Below are positions 37,303 through 45,589 of a stretch of 64,000 nucleotides of DNA, piece by piece (within the stretch, counting starts at the first letter, position 1; the number at the start of each line of letters is the position of its first letter). The position numbers were made by a program, and so were the translations under genes. Below the pieces are notes generated by a model that was not told the DNA's origin, made no database searches, and saw nothing but the letters and a program-made list of their open reading frames with translations. Source of the stretch: Blastococcus colisei (GTDB lineage: Bacteria > Actinomycetota > Actinomycetes > Mycobacteriales > Geodermatophilaceae); the NCBI RefSeq assembly GCF_006717095.1, contig NZ_VFQE01000001.1, forward strand, positions 868,001 through 932,000, in the 5' to 3' direction.

Positions 37303-37797
37303 TCAGCCCTCCGCGGAGCCGGGAGCGCCGTCTCCGGCGGACTCCAGGGCAGGAAAGGTGACCATCCCGTCGTCGGCGATGTCGACCCGGGCGATCGGCC
37401 GTGCAGGAACCCCCGCGACGACCGTGTAGGGCGGGACGTCCCGGCTGACGACCGCGCCGGCCCCCACGACACTGTGGTCCCCGATGGTGACGCCCATGTT
37501 GACGACGGCGTTGGCGCCGACGAACACGTAGTCGCCGATGTGCACCGGAGCCCGTTCGACGGCGGGGAACGATCGCCCCGACACGCACCGGCGGGCCGAC
37601 GAGTGGGTGTAGACGTGCACCCCGCTCGAGATGTCGCAGCCGGTGCCGATGGTCAGTCCGCCCGAGCCGTCGATCATGGTGAAGGCGCCGATCCAGGTGC
37701 CCTCACCGACGACCGGGTCCCCGATCACCCAGGCATGCGGGTTGTACGGGTTGGCCGGCAGGGCGGTGCTGTCGTGCACCGTGTCCGGGCGGGTCAC
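37303..37797 (-). CDS. Hexapeptide-repeat N-acetyltransferase (WbpD/WlbB-like)
   Basis: A 164-residue left-handed beta-helix acyltransferase. It shows IGDPVVGEGTWIGAFTMID, the glycine-rich SSGVHVYTHSS segment, HIGDYVFVGANAVV and VGAGAVVSRDVPPYTVVAGVPAR, the last being the usual helix-end motif. Such enzymes acetylate the amino group made by a WbpE-type aminotransferase; both the aminotransferase and the oxidoreductase are encoded just across the terminator. GTG 37797 is five bases from the stop of the epimerase gene, so it is translated from that operon. Acceptor specificity is inferred. Confidence 0.83.
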   Translation of the reverse strand: MTRPDTVHDSTALPANPYNPHAWVIGDPVVGEGTWIGAFTMIDGSGGLTIGTGCDISSGVHVYTHSSARRCVSGRSFPAVERAPVHIGDYVFVGANAVVNMGVTIGDHSVVGAGAVVSRDVPPYTVVAGVPARPIARVDIADDGMVTFPALESAGDGAPGSAEG

Positions 37798-37802
37798 GAC
37801 CG

Positions 37803-38735
37803 TCAGACGATCTCGGTGTGGACCAGTTCCTTCATGCCCGTCTGCACGTCGATGGTGGGCTCCCAGCCGAGCACCTCGCGGGCCCGGGTGATGTCGGCCG
37901 CCCGTCGGGAGACGAGGACCTCGCGAGGGTTGAACTGCGGCTCCACGTTCACACCCACGGCCGCGATGAGGGTGCGGGCCAGCTCGGCCACCGTGGTGTC
38001 GATGCCGGTGCCGATGTTGATGGCGACGTTGGCCTTCGCCGGGTCGGCGTCGAGGGACATGACGACCGAGCGCGCGATGTCGTGCACGTGCACGAAGTCC
38101 ATCGACTGCTCACCGCTGCCGTCGATGACCGGCGGCTCGCCGGCGCGCAGGCGCTTGACGAAGTGGTTGATGACCGACGTGTAGTAGGCGGTCGGCTTCT
38201 GGCCGGGGCCGTACACGTTGAAGAAGCGCAGCCCGATCCAGGTGTTGCCGGACCGCCGGGCGTAGTAGTCGAGCAGGTGCTCGCCGGCGAGCTTGGCGAT
38301 GCAGTACGGCGTGAGCGGGCTGACCGGGCCGTCCTCCTTCATCGGGAGGGTCTCCGGGTCGCCGTACACCGACGCGCTGGAGGCGAAGACGACGCGCTTG
38401 ATGCCGTGGTCGGCGGCGGCGGCGAACACGTTGTTCTCGCCGACGATGTTGATGTCGACGCTCTCGAACGGGTCGGCCTGGCTCTTGTTGATCGACACGG
38501 CGGCGAGGTGGATCACCGAGTCGCAGCCCTTCATGGCGGCGTGCACGGCCCCGCCGTAGCGGACGTCCTGGTCGATGAACGTGACCTTGCCGGTGGCGAC
38601 CCACTCGGCGACCTTGTCGCGGTCGCCGCGGAACATGTTGTCGAACAGGACGACCTCATCGCCCCGCTCGAGCAGCATGGGGATGACGTGGGAGCCGATG
38701 AAGCCGGCCCCTCCGGTGATGAAGACCTTGGACAT
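37803..38735 (-). CDS. NAD-dependent nucleotide-sugar epimerase/dehydratase
   Basis: A 310-residue extended short-chain dehydrogenase acting on nucleotide sugars. It begins VFITGGAGFIGSHVIPMLL (TGxxGxxG), and has FASSASVYGD with the catalytic Ser and PYCIAK with the YxxxK pair. The RFFNVYGPGQ and NIGTG segments are typical of UDP-glucose/GlcNAc 4-epimerases. ATG 38735 follows AGGGAG. It lies between an aminotransferase gene upstream and an acetyltransferase gene downstream on the same strand, a compact nucleotide-sugar operon. Precise reaction (4-epimerase versus dehydratase) cannot be fixed by eye. Confidence 0.87.
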   Translation of the reverse strand: MSKVFITGGAGFIGSHVIPMLLERGDEVVLFDNMFRGDRDKVAEWVATGKVTFIDQDVRYGGAVHAAMKGCDSVIHLAAVSINKSQADPFESVDINIVGENNVFAAAADHGIKRVVFASSASVYGDPETLPMKEDGPVSPLTPYCIAKLAGEHLLDYYARRSGNTWIGLRFFNVYGPGQKPTAYYTSVINHFVKRLRAGEPPVIDGSGEQSMDFVHVHDIARSVVMSLDADPAKANVAINIGTGIDTTVAELARTLIAAVGVNVEPQFNPREVLVSRRAADITRAREVLGWEPTIDVQTGMKELVHTEIV

Positions 38736-38776
38736 GGAACTACTCCCTGACGTGCGGTGGTGAGGTGGTCGGAGGG

Positions 38777-39922
38777 TCAGCGGGCCGCGGGGACGACCTC
38801 GCGCACGGCCGCGGCCACCCGCTCGATCTGCGCGTCCGTGAGGTTCGCGTGCATGGGGATGGCGAGGTGCCGGCGGAAGAGGTCCGCCGAGACGGGGCAG
38901 GGGTTCGTGGTGCCGTAGACCGGCTGCAGGTGCGAGGCGTAGGTGCCGAAGTTGCACTGCACGCCGCGGCCGCGCAGCTCCGAGGCGACGACGCCCCGGT
39001 CGACGCTCGGGTCGAGGGTGAGGGCGTAGCTCTGCCAGGAGTGCGTGCGGTCCTCGCCCGTGACGGGCAGGCTGACGAGGTCGAAGTCGCCCAGGAGGTG
39101 CTGGTAGGCCTCGGCGACGCCCTGGCGGGCCTTCACCAGGTCGGGCAGCCGCTGGAGCTGAGCCAGCATGATCGCCGCGGAGACGTCGGAGAGCTTGTAG
39201 TTGTAGCCGATCTCGTCGAACTCGGGGACGGGCAGACCCGCCGTCCCCGCCCGGGAGAGGGCGCTCTCGATGCCGAAGTTGTGCGTCTTGCGGGCCTTCG
39301 TCGCGATGTCCTCGCGGTCGGTGGTGAGGGCACCGCCCTCGCCGGCGGTGATCCCCTTGCGGCCGTGGAAGGAGAAGCAGGCCGCGTCACCGAAGCTGCC
39401 GGCCGGGCGCCCCTTGTAGGTCGCGCCGGAGGAGCAGGCGGCGTCCTCCACCAGCCACAGGCCACGCTTGGCGGCGATGGCCTCGAGCTCCGCGTAGTCG
39501 GCCAGCTGACCGAGGGTGTCGACGGCCATGATGCCGACCGTCCGCTCGGTGACGGCGGCCTCCACGGCCTGCGGGTCGACCGTCCACGTGTCCGGCCGGA
39601 CGTCGACGAAGACCGGCTTCCCGCCGCCGTACACGACCGAGTGCCCGGTGGCCGGGAAGGTGTAGTCGGCGACGATCACCTCGTCGCCCGGCTGCAGGCC
39701 CAGTGCCGAGGTGGCCAGGTGCAGGGCCGCGGTGCAGTTGTTGACCGGCAGCGCGAAGGCGGTGCCGGCGCTCTTCGCGAAGGCCTCCTCGAACCGCTTT
39801 CCCGTGGGCCCCTGGCCGGCGACCCATCCCGAGCGGAACACCTCCTCGACGGCGCGGAGTTCGGGCTCACCGAAGGTCGGCTGCCCCAGGGCGATGACAT
39901 CGGTGGACGGTGGGGTCGACAT
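38777..39922 (-). CDS. DegT/DnrJ/EryC1 family aminotransferase, second copy
   Basis: A 381-residue PLP aminotransferase. It carries PVNNCTAALHLATSALGL, WLVEDAACSSGATYKG with the PLP Asp, FSFHGRKGITAGEGGAL with the PLP Lys, and NYKLSDVSAAIMLAQL, the pattern of 4-aminosugar synthases such as perosamine synthase. ATG 39922 follows AGGAG four bases upstream. It is clearly different from the DegT protein at 35166, so two amino-sugars or two steps are likely. It is 41 bp upstream of the epimerase gene in the same operon; no 4,6-dehydratase is visible in the window. Confidence 0.9.
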   Translation of the reverse strand: MSTPPSTDVIALGQPTFGEPELRAVEEVFRSGWVAGQGPTGKRFEEAFAKSAGTAFALPVNNCTAALHLATSALGLQPGDEVIVADYTFPATGHSVVYGGGKPVFVDVRPDTWTVDPQAVEAAVTERTVGIMAVDTLGQLADYAELEAIAAKRGLWLVEDAACSSGATYKGRPAGSFGDAACFSFHGRKGITAGEGGALTTDREDIATKARKTHNFGIESALSRAGTAGLPVPEFDEIGYNYKLSDVSAAIMLAQLQRLPDLVKARQGVAEAYQHLLGDFDLVSLPVTGEDRTHSWQSYALTLDPSVDRGVVASELRGRGVQCNFGTYASHLQPVYGTTNPCPVSADLFRRHLAIPMHANLTDAQIERVAAAVREVVPAAR

Positions 39923-39976
39923 GGGGCTCCTGACGCGCGGGATTGTGCCGGTCGAGGTCACGGCTCGATCACGAGA

Positions 39977-40498
39977 CTACGTGGTCTGGGGCCGCGCTTC
40001 AGTCGAGGACGGGAAGGGCGCGCCTGCTGTGACGGAAGGGTCACCCGCGTCGGAAGAAATCGGTCGCCGCGGGAAGACCCAGACCCGGTAGGCCAGGAAC
40101 CGCAGCACCGTCCCGAGCCCGATCGACGCGACGTTGGCGGCCTGCAGGACGGCCACGCTCTCCTGCCCCAGCGGGTAGCGGACGACGGCCACGACCGTCA
40201 GGCCCAGGCCGAGCGTGAGGACGTTCACCGCGGCGAAGCGCAGCGACTCCCGACGCACCCCCGTGCGCGCCCGGTGGGCGAACGACCAGTAGCGGTGGCC
40301 CACGAAGGCCGCCGCCATCGAGGTCAGTGTCGCGACCAGTTTGGCGGTCACGGCGCCGACGCCGAACTGGACGTAGAGCAGCTGGAACAGCGCGACGTCG
40401 AGCGCGAAGCAGGTGGCGCCGACGACGCCGAAGGCGCTCAGCTCCCGGACGAGCACCCGGTAGGTGTGGGCGGGCCGGTCACGGACGGGCTCACGCAC
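39977..40498 (-). CDS. GtrA family membrane protein (flippase-like)
   Basis: A 173-residue protein with four hydrophobic helices and family motifs [32 protein letters not shown] and [10 protein letters not shown]. GtrA/GtcA proteins are thought to flip polyprenyl-phosphate sugars or support that step alongside a GtrB/CsbB synthase and a GT-C transferase; both are encoded 5-15 kb to the left. GTG 40498 lacks a Shine-Dalgarno sequence but is six bases after a TACAGT box, so a leaderless start is likely. The location next to purK matches mycobacterial Rv3277, so the gene may belong to the ancestral backbone and not the sugar insertion. Confidence 0.85.
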   Translation of the reverse strand: MREPVRDRPAHTYRVLVRELSAFGVVGATCFALDVALFQLLYVQFGVGAVTAKLVATLTSMAAAFVGHRYWSFAHRARTGVRRESLRFAAVNVLTLGLGLTVVAVVRYPLGQESVAVLQAANVASIGLGTVLRFLAYRVWVFPRRPISSDAGDPSVTAGAPFPSSTEARPQTT

Positions 40499-40504
40499 TC
40501 CTGG

Positions 40505-40510
40505 ACTGTA
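40505..40510 (-). promoter_or_regulatory. -10 box (TACAGT) for gtrA
   Basis: Minus-strand TACAGT followed by six bases and the GTG at 40498. It decides the start of the GtrA gene, which has no other canonical upstream start. Confidence 0.5.
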
Positions 40511-40570
40511 CCGACCGGGCGGTGCGGCCGGGCCGCTCCGGGCAGCGCCGGGCGGCGACCGTGGGCCCGC

Positions 40571-40576
40571 TAACCT
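40571..40576 (+). promoter_or_regulatory. -10 box (TAACCT) for purK-purE
   Basis: TAACCT lies nine bases before ATG 40586, giving a leader of no more than a few bases. The gtrA and purK promoters share the 87-bp divergent gap without overlapping. Confidence 0.5.
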
Positions 40577-40585
40577 CGGACCATC

Positions 40586-41800
40586 ATGGCTTCCCCGCTG
40601 GATCCGCAGACCGGTCTCCCGGTCGTGGCGATGATCGGTGGTGGGCAGCTCTCCCGGATGACGCAGCAGGCGGCGATCGCCCTGGGGCAGTCCCTGCGCG
40701 TGCTCGCCGGCGACGCGACCGAGTCGGCGGCCCTGGTGGCGGCCGACGTCGTGCTCGGCGACCACCGCGAGCTCGCCGACCTGGTGCGGGCCGCCGACGG
40801 AGCCACGGTCGTCACGTTCGACCACGAGCACGTGCCGACCGAGCACCTGCGCGCGCTCCAGGACGCCGGTCACCGGATCGCCCCCGGCCCGGCCGCCCTC
40901 GTGCACGCGCAGGACAAGCTGGTCCTGCGCCGGGCGCTGCGCGAGGCGGGGGAGCCGCAGCCGGCCTGGACCCGGGCGGAGCGGCCCGACGACGTCGCCC
41001 GGTTCGCCGCGGATCATGGCTGGCCGGTCGTACTGAAGACCCCCCGGGGCGGCTACGACGGCAAGGGCGTGTTCGTGGTCGACGACATCGCGGAAGCCAC
41101 CGGCCTGCTCGAGCGGCACGGAACGCTGCTGGTCGAGGAGCGGGTCGAGATGGTCCGCGAGCTGTCGGCCCAGGTCGCGCGGTCGCCCTTCGGGCAGGTC
41201 GCCGTCTGGCCGGTGGTCGAGACCGTGCAGCGCGACGGCGTCTGCGCCGAGGTGCTCGCGCCGGCACCGGACCTTCCGGAGGCGCTCGCGACGTCGGCAC
41301 AGGAGCTGGCGGTCCGGATCGCCGATCGGCTCGGCGTCGTCGGCATGCTCGCGGTCGAGCTCTTCCAGACCGCCGGCGGCGTGCTGGTCAACGAGCTGGC
41401 GATGCGTCCGCACAACTCCGGTCACTGGACGATCGAGGGCGCGCGCACCAGTCAGTTCGAGCAGCACCTGCGTGCCGTCCTGGACTACCCGCTGGGATCG
41501 ACCGCGATGACCGCGCCCGTCGTCGTCATGGCCAACGTCCTGGGCGGTGCGGCCACCGGCGAGGACTGGTCCGGCGCGCCGCTCGACGAGCGCATCCACC
41601 ACTTCATGGCGCACTGGCCCGACGTGAAGCTGCACTGGTACGGCAAGGGGCTGCGCCCGGGCCGCAAGCTCGGCCACGTGACGGCCCTCGGGGACGACCT
41701 GGCCGAGGTCCGTGCACGGGCGGTCGCCGCCGCGCGCTACCTGGCAGACGGTGTGGTCGACGACGCCTTCGCCTTCGAGACGGAGCACCGAGGAGCATGA
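40586..41800 (+). CDS. purK: 5-(carboxyamino)imidazole ribonucleotide synthase
   Basis: ATP-grasp enzyme of de novo purine synthesis; converts AIR plus bicarbonate and ATP to N5-CAIR. The 404-residue protein starts with [22 protein letters not shown], has the FDHEHVP segment, the ATP-grasp motif [10 protein letters not shown] and the metal-site [20 protein letters not shown] typical of PurK. Its stop overlaps the purE ATG by 4 bp. Like purE and the following acyl-CoA dehydrogenase gene, it keeps the order seen in mycobacteria. Confidence 0.97.
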   Translation: MASPLDPQTGLPVVAMIGGGQLSRMTQQAAIALGQSLRVLAGDATESAALVAADVVLGDHRELADLVRAADGATVVTFDHEHVPTEHLRALQDAGHRIAPGPAALVHAQDKLVLRRALREAGEPQPAWTRAERPDDVARFAADHGWPVVLKTPRGGYDGKGVFVVDDIAEATGLLERHGTLLVEERVEMVRELSAQVARSPFGQVAVWPVVETVQRDGVCAEVLAPAPDLPEALATSAQELAVRIADRLGVVGMLAVELFQTAGGVLVNELAMRPHNSGHWTIEGARTSQFEQHLRAVLDYPLGSTAMTAPVVVMANVLGGAATGEDWSGAPLDERIHHFMAHWPDVKLHWYGKGLRPGRKLGHVTALGDDLAEVRARAVAAARYLADGVVDDAFAFETEHRGA

Positions 41801-42309
41801 GCATGCGTGACCCGATCGTCGGCATCGTCATGGGCAGCGACTCCGACTGGCCGATGATGGAGCCCGCCGCGCTCGCCCTCGATGAGTTCGGCGTCGGCTA
41901 CGAGGCGCACGTCGTCTCCGCCCACCGCACGCCGCGCCGGATGCTCGACTACGCCGAGTCCGCCGCCGGCCGCGGACTCCGCGTGATCATCGCCGGCGCC
42001 GGGGGAGCGGCCCACCTCCCCGGCATGGTCGCGGCCGCGACGCCGTTGCCGGTCATCGGCGTCCCCAGGCCGCTGGACCGGCTGGACGGCCTGGACAGCC
42101 TGCTCTCGATCGTCCAGATGCCGGCGGGCGTCCCGGTCGCGACCGTGGGCATCGGCGGGGGGCGCAACGCGGGGTTGCTCGCCGTGCGGATCCTGGCCGT
42201 GTGCGACGACTCGCTACGGGACGCGGTCGTGCGGTTCCAGGCCGATCTCGCCGAGCAGGTGGCGGTACGTGACCTCACCCTCCAGGAGCGTCTTGCCTCG
42301 GCCGACTGA
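41797..42309 (+). CDS. purE: N5-carboxyaminoimidazole ribonucleotide mutase
   Basis: Class I PurE; rearranges N5-CAIR to CAIR after PurK. The 170-residue product has [14 protein letters not shown], the catalytic SAHRTPRRM loop and [18 protein letters not shown] 41797 is preceded by GAGGAG and overlaps the purK stop (ATGA). An ATG two codons later is also possible. Length and motifs are normal. Confidence 0.97.
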   Translation: MSMRDPIVGIVMGSDSDWPMMEPAALALDEFGVGYEAHVVSAHRTPRRMLDYAESAAGRGLRVIIAGAGGAAHLPGMVAAATPLPVIGVPRPLDRLDGLDSLLSIVQMPAGVPVATVGIGGGRNAGLLAVRILAVCDDSLRDAVVRFQADLAEQVAVRDLTLQERLASAD

Positions 42310-42320
42310 GCCGGCGGGCT

Positions 42321-42326
42321 TACGAT
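42321..42326 (+). promoter_or_regulatory. -10 box (TACGAT) for the acyl-CoA dehydrogenase gene
   Basis: TACGAT, six bases, then GTG 42333. The box lies in the 23-bp gap after purE and indicates an independent leaderless transcript for the dehydrogenase. Confidence 0.5.
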
Positions 42327-42332
42327 CTACCC

Positions 42333-43487
42333 GTGGGTAACAACACCGGGCTCTACGCCCTCACCGAGGAGCACGAGGCGATCCGGGCGGCCGTCCGCGA
42401 GATCGCCGAGCGGGAGATCGCGCCGTACGCCGCCGAGGTGGACGCCGAGTCCCGGTATCCCATCGAGGCGCAGAAGGCGCTGACCACGGCCGGCTTCCAC
42501 GCCACCCACATCCCCGAGGAGTACGGCGGCGAGGGTGCGGACGCCATCGCCACCTGCATCGTGATCGAGGAGGTCGCACGGGTCGACATGAGCGCCTCGC
42601 TCATCCCGGCGGTCAACAAGCTCGGCTCGATGCCGATCATCCTGTCCGCGTCCGAGGACGTGAAGCGGATGGTGCTCCCCTCCATCGCCGCCGGCGACGC
42701 GATGATCAGCTACGGGCTGTCCGAGCGGGAGGCCGGCTCGGATGCCGCCGCCATGAAGACCCGCGCCCGTCTCGACGGCGACACCTGGGTGCTGGGCGGC
42801 ACGAAGGCCTGGATCACCAACTCGGGCATCTCCGAGTGGTACACGGTCATGGCCGTCACCGACCCGGAGAAGGGCGCCAACGGCATCTCCGCGTTCGCCG
42901 TGCACCGCGACGACCCCGGCTTCGCGGTCGGGCCCAAGGAACGCAAGATGGGCATCAAGGGCTCGCCCACCTGCGAGCTGTACTTCACCGACTGCACCAT
43001 CCCGGCCGACCGGATCATCGGCGCGCCCGGCACCGGCTTCAAGACCGCGCTGCGGACTCTCGACTTCACCCGGCCGACGATCGGCGCGCAGGCCGTCGGC
43101 GTCGCGCAGGGCGCCCTGGACGCGACGGTCGACTACGTCAAGGAGCGCAAGCAGTTCGGAACATCGGTCGGCTCGTTCCAGGGCGTGCAGTTCATGCTCG
43201 CCGACATGGAGATGAGGATCCAGGCCGCGCGGCACCTGGTGTACGTGGCGGCCGCGGCCGGCGAGCAGGGGCGCCCCGACGTCACCCGGGTGTCCGCGTC
43301 GGCGAAGGCGTTCGCCTCCGACGTCGCCATGCAGGTGACCACCGACGCCGTCCAGCTGTTCGGCGGCGCGGGCTACACCCAGGACTTCCCGGTGGAGCGG
43401 ATGATGCGCGACGCCAAGATCACCCAGATCTACGAGGGCACCAACCAGGTGCAGCGCATGGTGATCGCCCGCTCCCTCCTGCGCTGA
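42333..43487 (+). CDS. Acyl-CoA dehydrogenase (FadE25-like)
   Basis: FAD-dependent alpha,beta-dehydrogenation of an acyl-CoA in fatty-acid or branched-chain catabolism. The 384-residue protein shows YGLSEREAGSDAAAMKT (FAD and substrate contact), WITNSG, KMGIKGSPTCELYFTDC, and the C-terminal IYEGTNQVQRMVIARSLL with the likely catalytic Glu at about residue 368. In mycobacteria fadE25 follows purE in the same way. Chain-length preference cannot be read; a short or branched substrate is suggested only by its proximity to propionyl-CoA genes. Confidence 0.93.
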   Translation: MGNNTGLYALTEEHEAIRAAVREIAEREIAPYAAEVDAESRYPIEAQKALTTAGFHATHIPEEYGGEGADAIATCIVIEEVARVDMSASLIPAVNKLGSMPIILSASEDVKRMVLPSIAAGDAMISYGLSEREAGSDAAAMKTRARLDGDTWVLGGTKAWITNSGISEWYTVMAVTDPEKGANGISAFAVHRDDPGFAVGPKERKMGIKGSPTCELYFTDCTIPADRIIGAPGTGFKTALRTLDFTRPTIGAQAVGVAQGALDATVDYVKERKQFGTSVGSFQGVQFMLADMEMRIQAARHLVYVAAAAGEQGRPDVTRVSASAKAFASDVAMQVTTDAVQLFGGAGYTQDFPVERMMRDAKITQIYEGTNQVQRMVIARSLLR

Positions 43488-43580
43488 CCAGCCGTCCGAG
43501 CCGCCGTCGGCGGGGACTCGTGCGCTGTTAGCCTGGCCGGGCCGGACACCGGCTCACGCACGGGGAGGTCGAGGCCAGTC

Positions 43581-45215
43581 GTGGCGCATCCGGAGCCGTC
43601 AGCGCTCGTACCCGACGGCACCGGCGGGATCCGCCAGGTGTGGGCCACGGAGCAGGGGCTGGTCTTCGAGGTGTCGGCGCCCGGGGAACGCAGCATCGAC
43701 GTCCGGGTCGACGGCCGTCGCGTCTGGTCGTTCCAGGAATCGGCGACCGAGGTCCCGCCCGGCCTGCGGCCTCCGGCGGCGCGGAACGGGCAGCTGCGCT
43801 TCGAACCCTGGCCCGTCGTCCTCCGGAGCCGACTCGTGGGCACCTTCCACGTCGAACTCTGTCCCGTCGACGGTGGTGCGGGCGCCTCCGTCGTCGCCGT
43901 GCTCGGCGACCCGGCCGCCCGCCCGGTGCTCGCCGACGTGCACGGTCGCCCCCTGGTGGTGAACAAGTGGGGCCGCCTGGGTCACACGATCGCCGACGCC
44001 GACCCCGACATGGTCGGTCGGCTGCTCGGGCACATGGACGAGATCCGGGATCTGTTGCGGGCCCACCTCGGAGACCGGGTGTTCGTCACCGGAGGCACGC
44101 TGCTGGGACCCGCGCGGGCCGACGGCCGGCTCATCCCGTACGACGACGACGCCGACCTGGCCTACCTCAGCTCGTGGCAGCACCCCGCCGACGTCGCGCG
44201 GGAGAACTTCGAGATCGGCCGGCTGCTGCGCGAACGGGGGTACGACGTCATCCGGCTCTCCGCTGCCCACGTGCAGATGCACTTCGACCACGGTGGGGTG
44301 CCCGACCACTACGTCGACGTCTTCGCCGGCTTCCTGCTGGACGGCATCTGGTACCAGTACTTCGCCATCGGCGCCGAGGCCGGTCCCGAGCGGCTCCTCC
44401 CTCCCGGCACCGTCCACGTCGAGGGCCGGCCCGAACCGACGCCACAGGACCCCGGGTTCATGCTGACGCAGCTGTTCGGACCCGGCTGGCGGGTGCCTGA
44501 CCCGGCCTTCGGGTTCGACCTCCCGCCGGCGCTCACCGATCGGTTCTTCGGCTGGTTCGGTGACGACCACGCCGACCGCGAGGACTGGGACGACGTCGTC
44601 CTCCTGTCCGCCCCCGGCACCGCACCGGCCGACGACGTGCCGAGCGCCTTCGCCGACTGGGTGGACCGGCGGACGCCGGAGGACCACGCCATCCTGGAGC
44701 TCGGCAGCGGACTGGGTGCCGACGCGCGCGCTCTGGGCGCCCGGGGGCGCACCGTCCGGGGGGTGGACTTCTCCCGCATGTGCGTCCGTGCCTCGCGAGC
44801 GCGCCTGTCCGGACCGGGAACCCGGGTCACCTTCGACACGGTGAACCTGCTGGACGTGCGCGCCGTGCTCCGGCTGGGTGCCGAGTGCGCGGCGACGGGC
44901 ACGCCGTGGACGGTCGTCGGCCGCCGGGTCCTCAATGCGCTCGACGGCCGGGGCCGGGACAACGTCTTCCGGCTGTGCGGCATGCTCCTGCGGCGTGGGG
45001 GAGCGGCCCGCTTCGACGTGCTCACCGATGCCGCCTATCCCCACGTGCCGGCGCACCAGAGACCCGATCTCGACCAGTTGTGGCGGGAGTGCGGGGTGCA
45101 CGGCCTGGTCCTCGAGGAGGCCGAGCGCCGGCTCGAGCCGATGACCTGGCCGCGTGCCCCCGAGGAACAGGTGGTGGAGATGACCCGCGTGACCCTGCGA
45201 CGGAGGCCCCGATGA
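43581..45215 (+). CDS. LicD-like/methyltransferase fusion protein 1
   Basis: A 544-residue cytoplasmic-looking protein. Residues 1-120 form a beta-rich N-terminal region with DGRRVWSF. About 165-330 resemble the LicD nucleotidyltransferase-fold domain, with GGTLLGPARADG (171-182) and PYDDDADL (187-194). From about 370 a class I SAM methyltransferase-like domain begins with ILELGSGLGADARALG. LicD proteins transfer phosphocholine or related groups to glycans; this substrate is unknown. GTG 43581 follows GAGG at six bases, and the predicted -10 TAGCCT is at 43529-43534. It overlaps the coiled-coil gene by 4 bp. A diverged copy lies at 48513-50111. No single known family name covers the fusion. 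Confidence 0.7.
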   Translation: MAHPEPSALVPDGTGGIRQVWATEQGLVFEVSAPGERSIDVRVDGRRVWSFQESATEVPPGLRPPAARNGQLRFEPWPVVLRSRLVGTFHVELCPVDGGAGASVVAVLGDPAARPVLADVHGRPLVVNKWGRLGHTIADADPDMVGRLLGHMDEIRDLLRAHLGDRVFVTGGTLLGPARADGRLIPYDDDADLAYLSSWQHPADVARENFEIGRLLRERGYDVIRLSAAHVQMHFDHGGVPDHYVDVFAGFLLDGIWYQYFAIGAEAGPERLLPPGTVHVEGRPEPTPQDPGFMLTQLFGPGWRVPDPAFGFDLPPALTDRFFGWFGDDHADREDWDDVVLLSAPGTAPADDVPSAFADWVDRRTPEDHAILELGSGLGADARALGARGRTVRGVDFSRMCVRASRARLSGPGTRVTFDTVNLLDVRAVLRLGAECAATGTPWTVVGRRVLNALDGRGRDNVFRLCGMLLRRGGAARFDVLTDAAYPHVPAHQRPDLDQLWRECGVHGLVLEEAERRLEPMTWPRAPEEQVVEMTRVTLRRRPR

Positions 45216-45574
45216 CCGACCCACGAGTTCCCGACGGCGGCCGGCCACTGGTCGCCCGGCTGGCGTATCCGGTACGGCGGGCGCTCGCACCGGCAGCGCT
45301 CGAGCTGGCCGAGCAGGTGCACCGGTTGAACGACGAGGTCGGCCGGCTGCGGGACGATGCCGAGCGGCTACGGGCGCGCGCGGAGGACGCCGAACGGCGT
45401 CTGGCGGAGCAGGAGGAGCGCGCCGCCGAACTCCGGAACGGACTCTTCGAGTCCCGGCGGCTCAGCCTGCGGATCGCCGAGCTCGCCGACGTGGTCACCG
45501 AACTGGTGCTCCCGCTGCACGACCGGGAGATCGACCCCGCGGCGCTGCGGAGGCTGCGTCCCGACACGGTCTGA
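45212..45574 (+). CDS. Small coiled-coil protein 1, partner of LicD-methyltransferase 1
   Basis: A 120-residue protein. After a short N-terminal region, residues 28-85 are an uninterrupted Leu/Glu/Arg-rich coiled coil, then comes a conserved end: ESRRLSLRIAELADVVTELV followed by LPLHDREID. The protein at 48181-48534 has the same order and nearly the same ending (ESRRLNLRLAELTDVVSELV, LPLHNRDID), so the C-terminal 35 residues form a real domain; it may correspond to the uncharacterised DUF6752, which I name from memory. ATG 45212 overlaps the LicD-methyltransferase stop (ATGA), so the products are probably made in fixed ratio and may bind each other. Confidence 0.75.
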   Translation: MTDPRVPDGGRPLVARLAYPVRRALAPAALELAEQVHRLNDEVGRLRDDAERLRARAEDAERRLAEQEERAAELRNGLFESRRLSLRIAELADVVTELVLPLHDREIDPAALRRLRPDTV

Positions 45575-45589
45575 GACGCTCCGGCAGGC

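Noticed and set aside
42310-43580. Short hairpin-like CCGCCGTCGGCGG after the acyl-CoA dehydrogenase gene as a terminator
   Set aside because: The stem is only about five pairs with a three-base loop, which is common by chance at this base composition.
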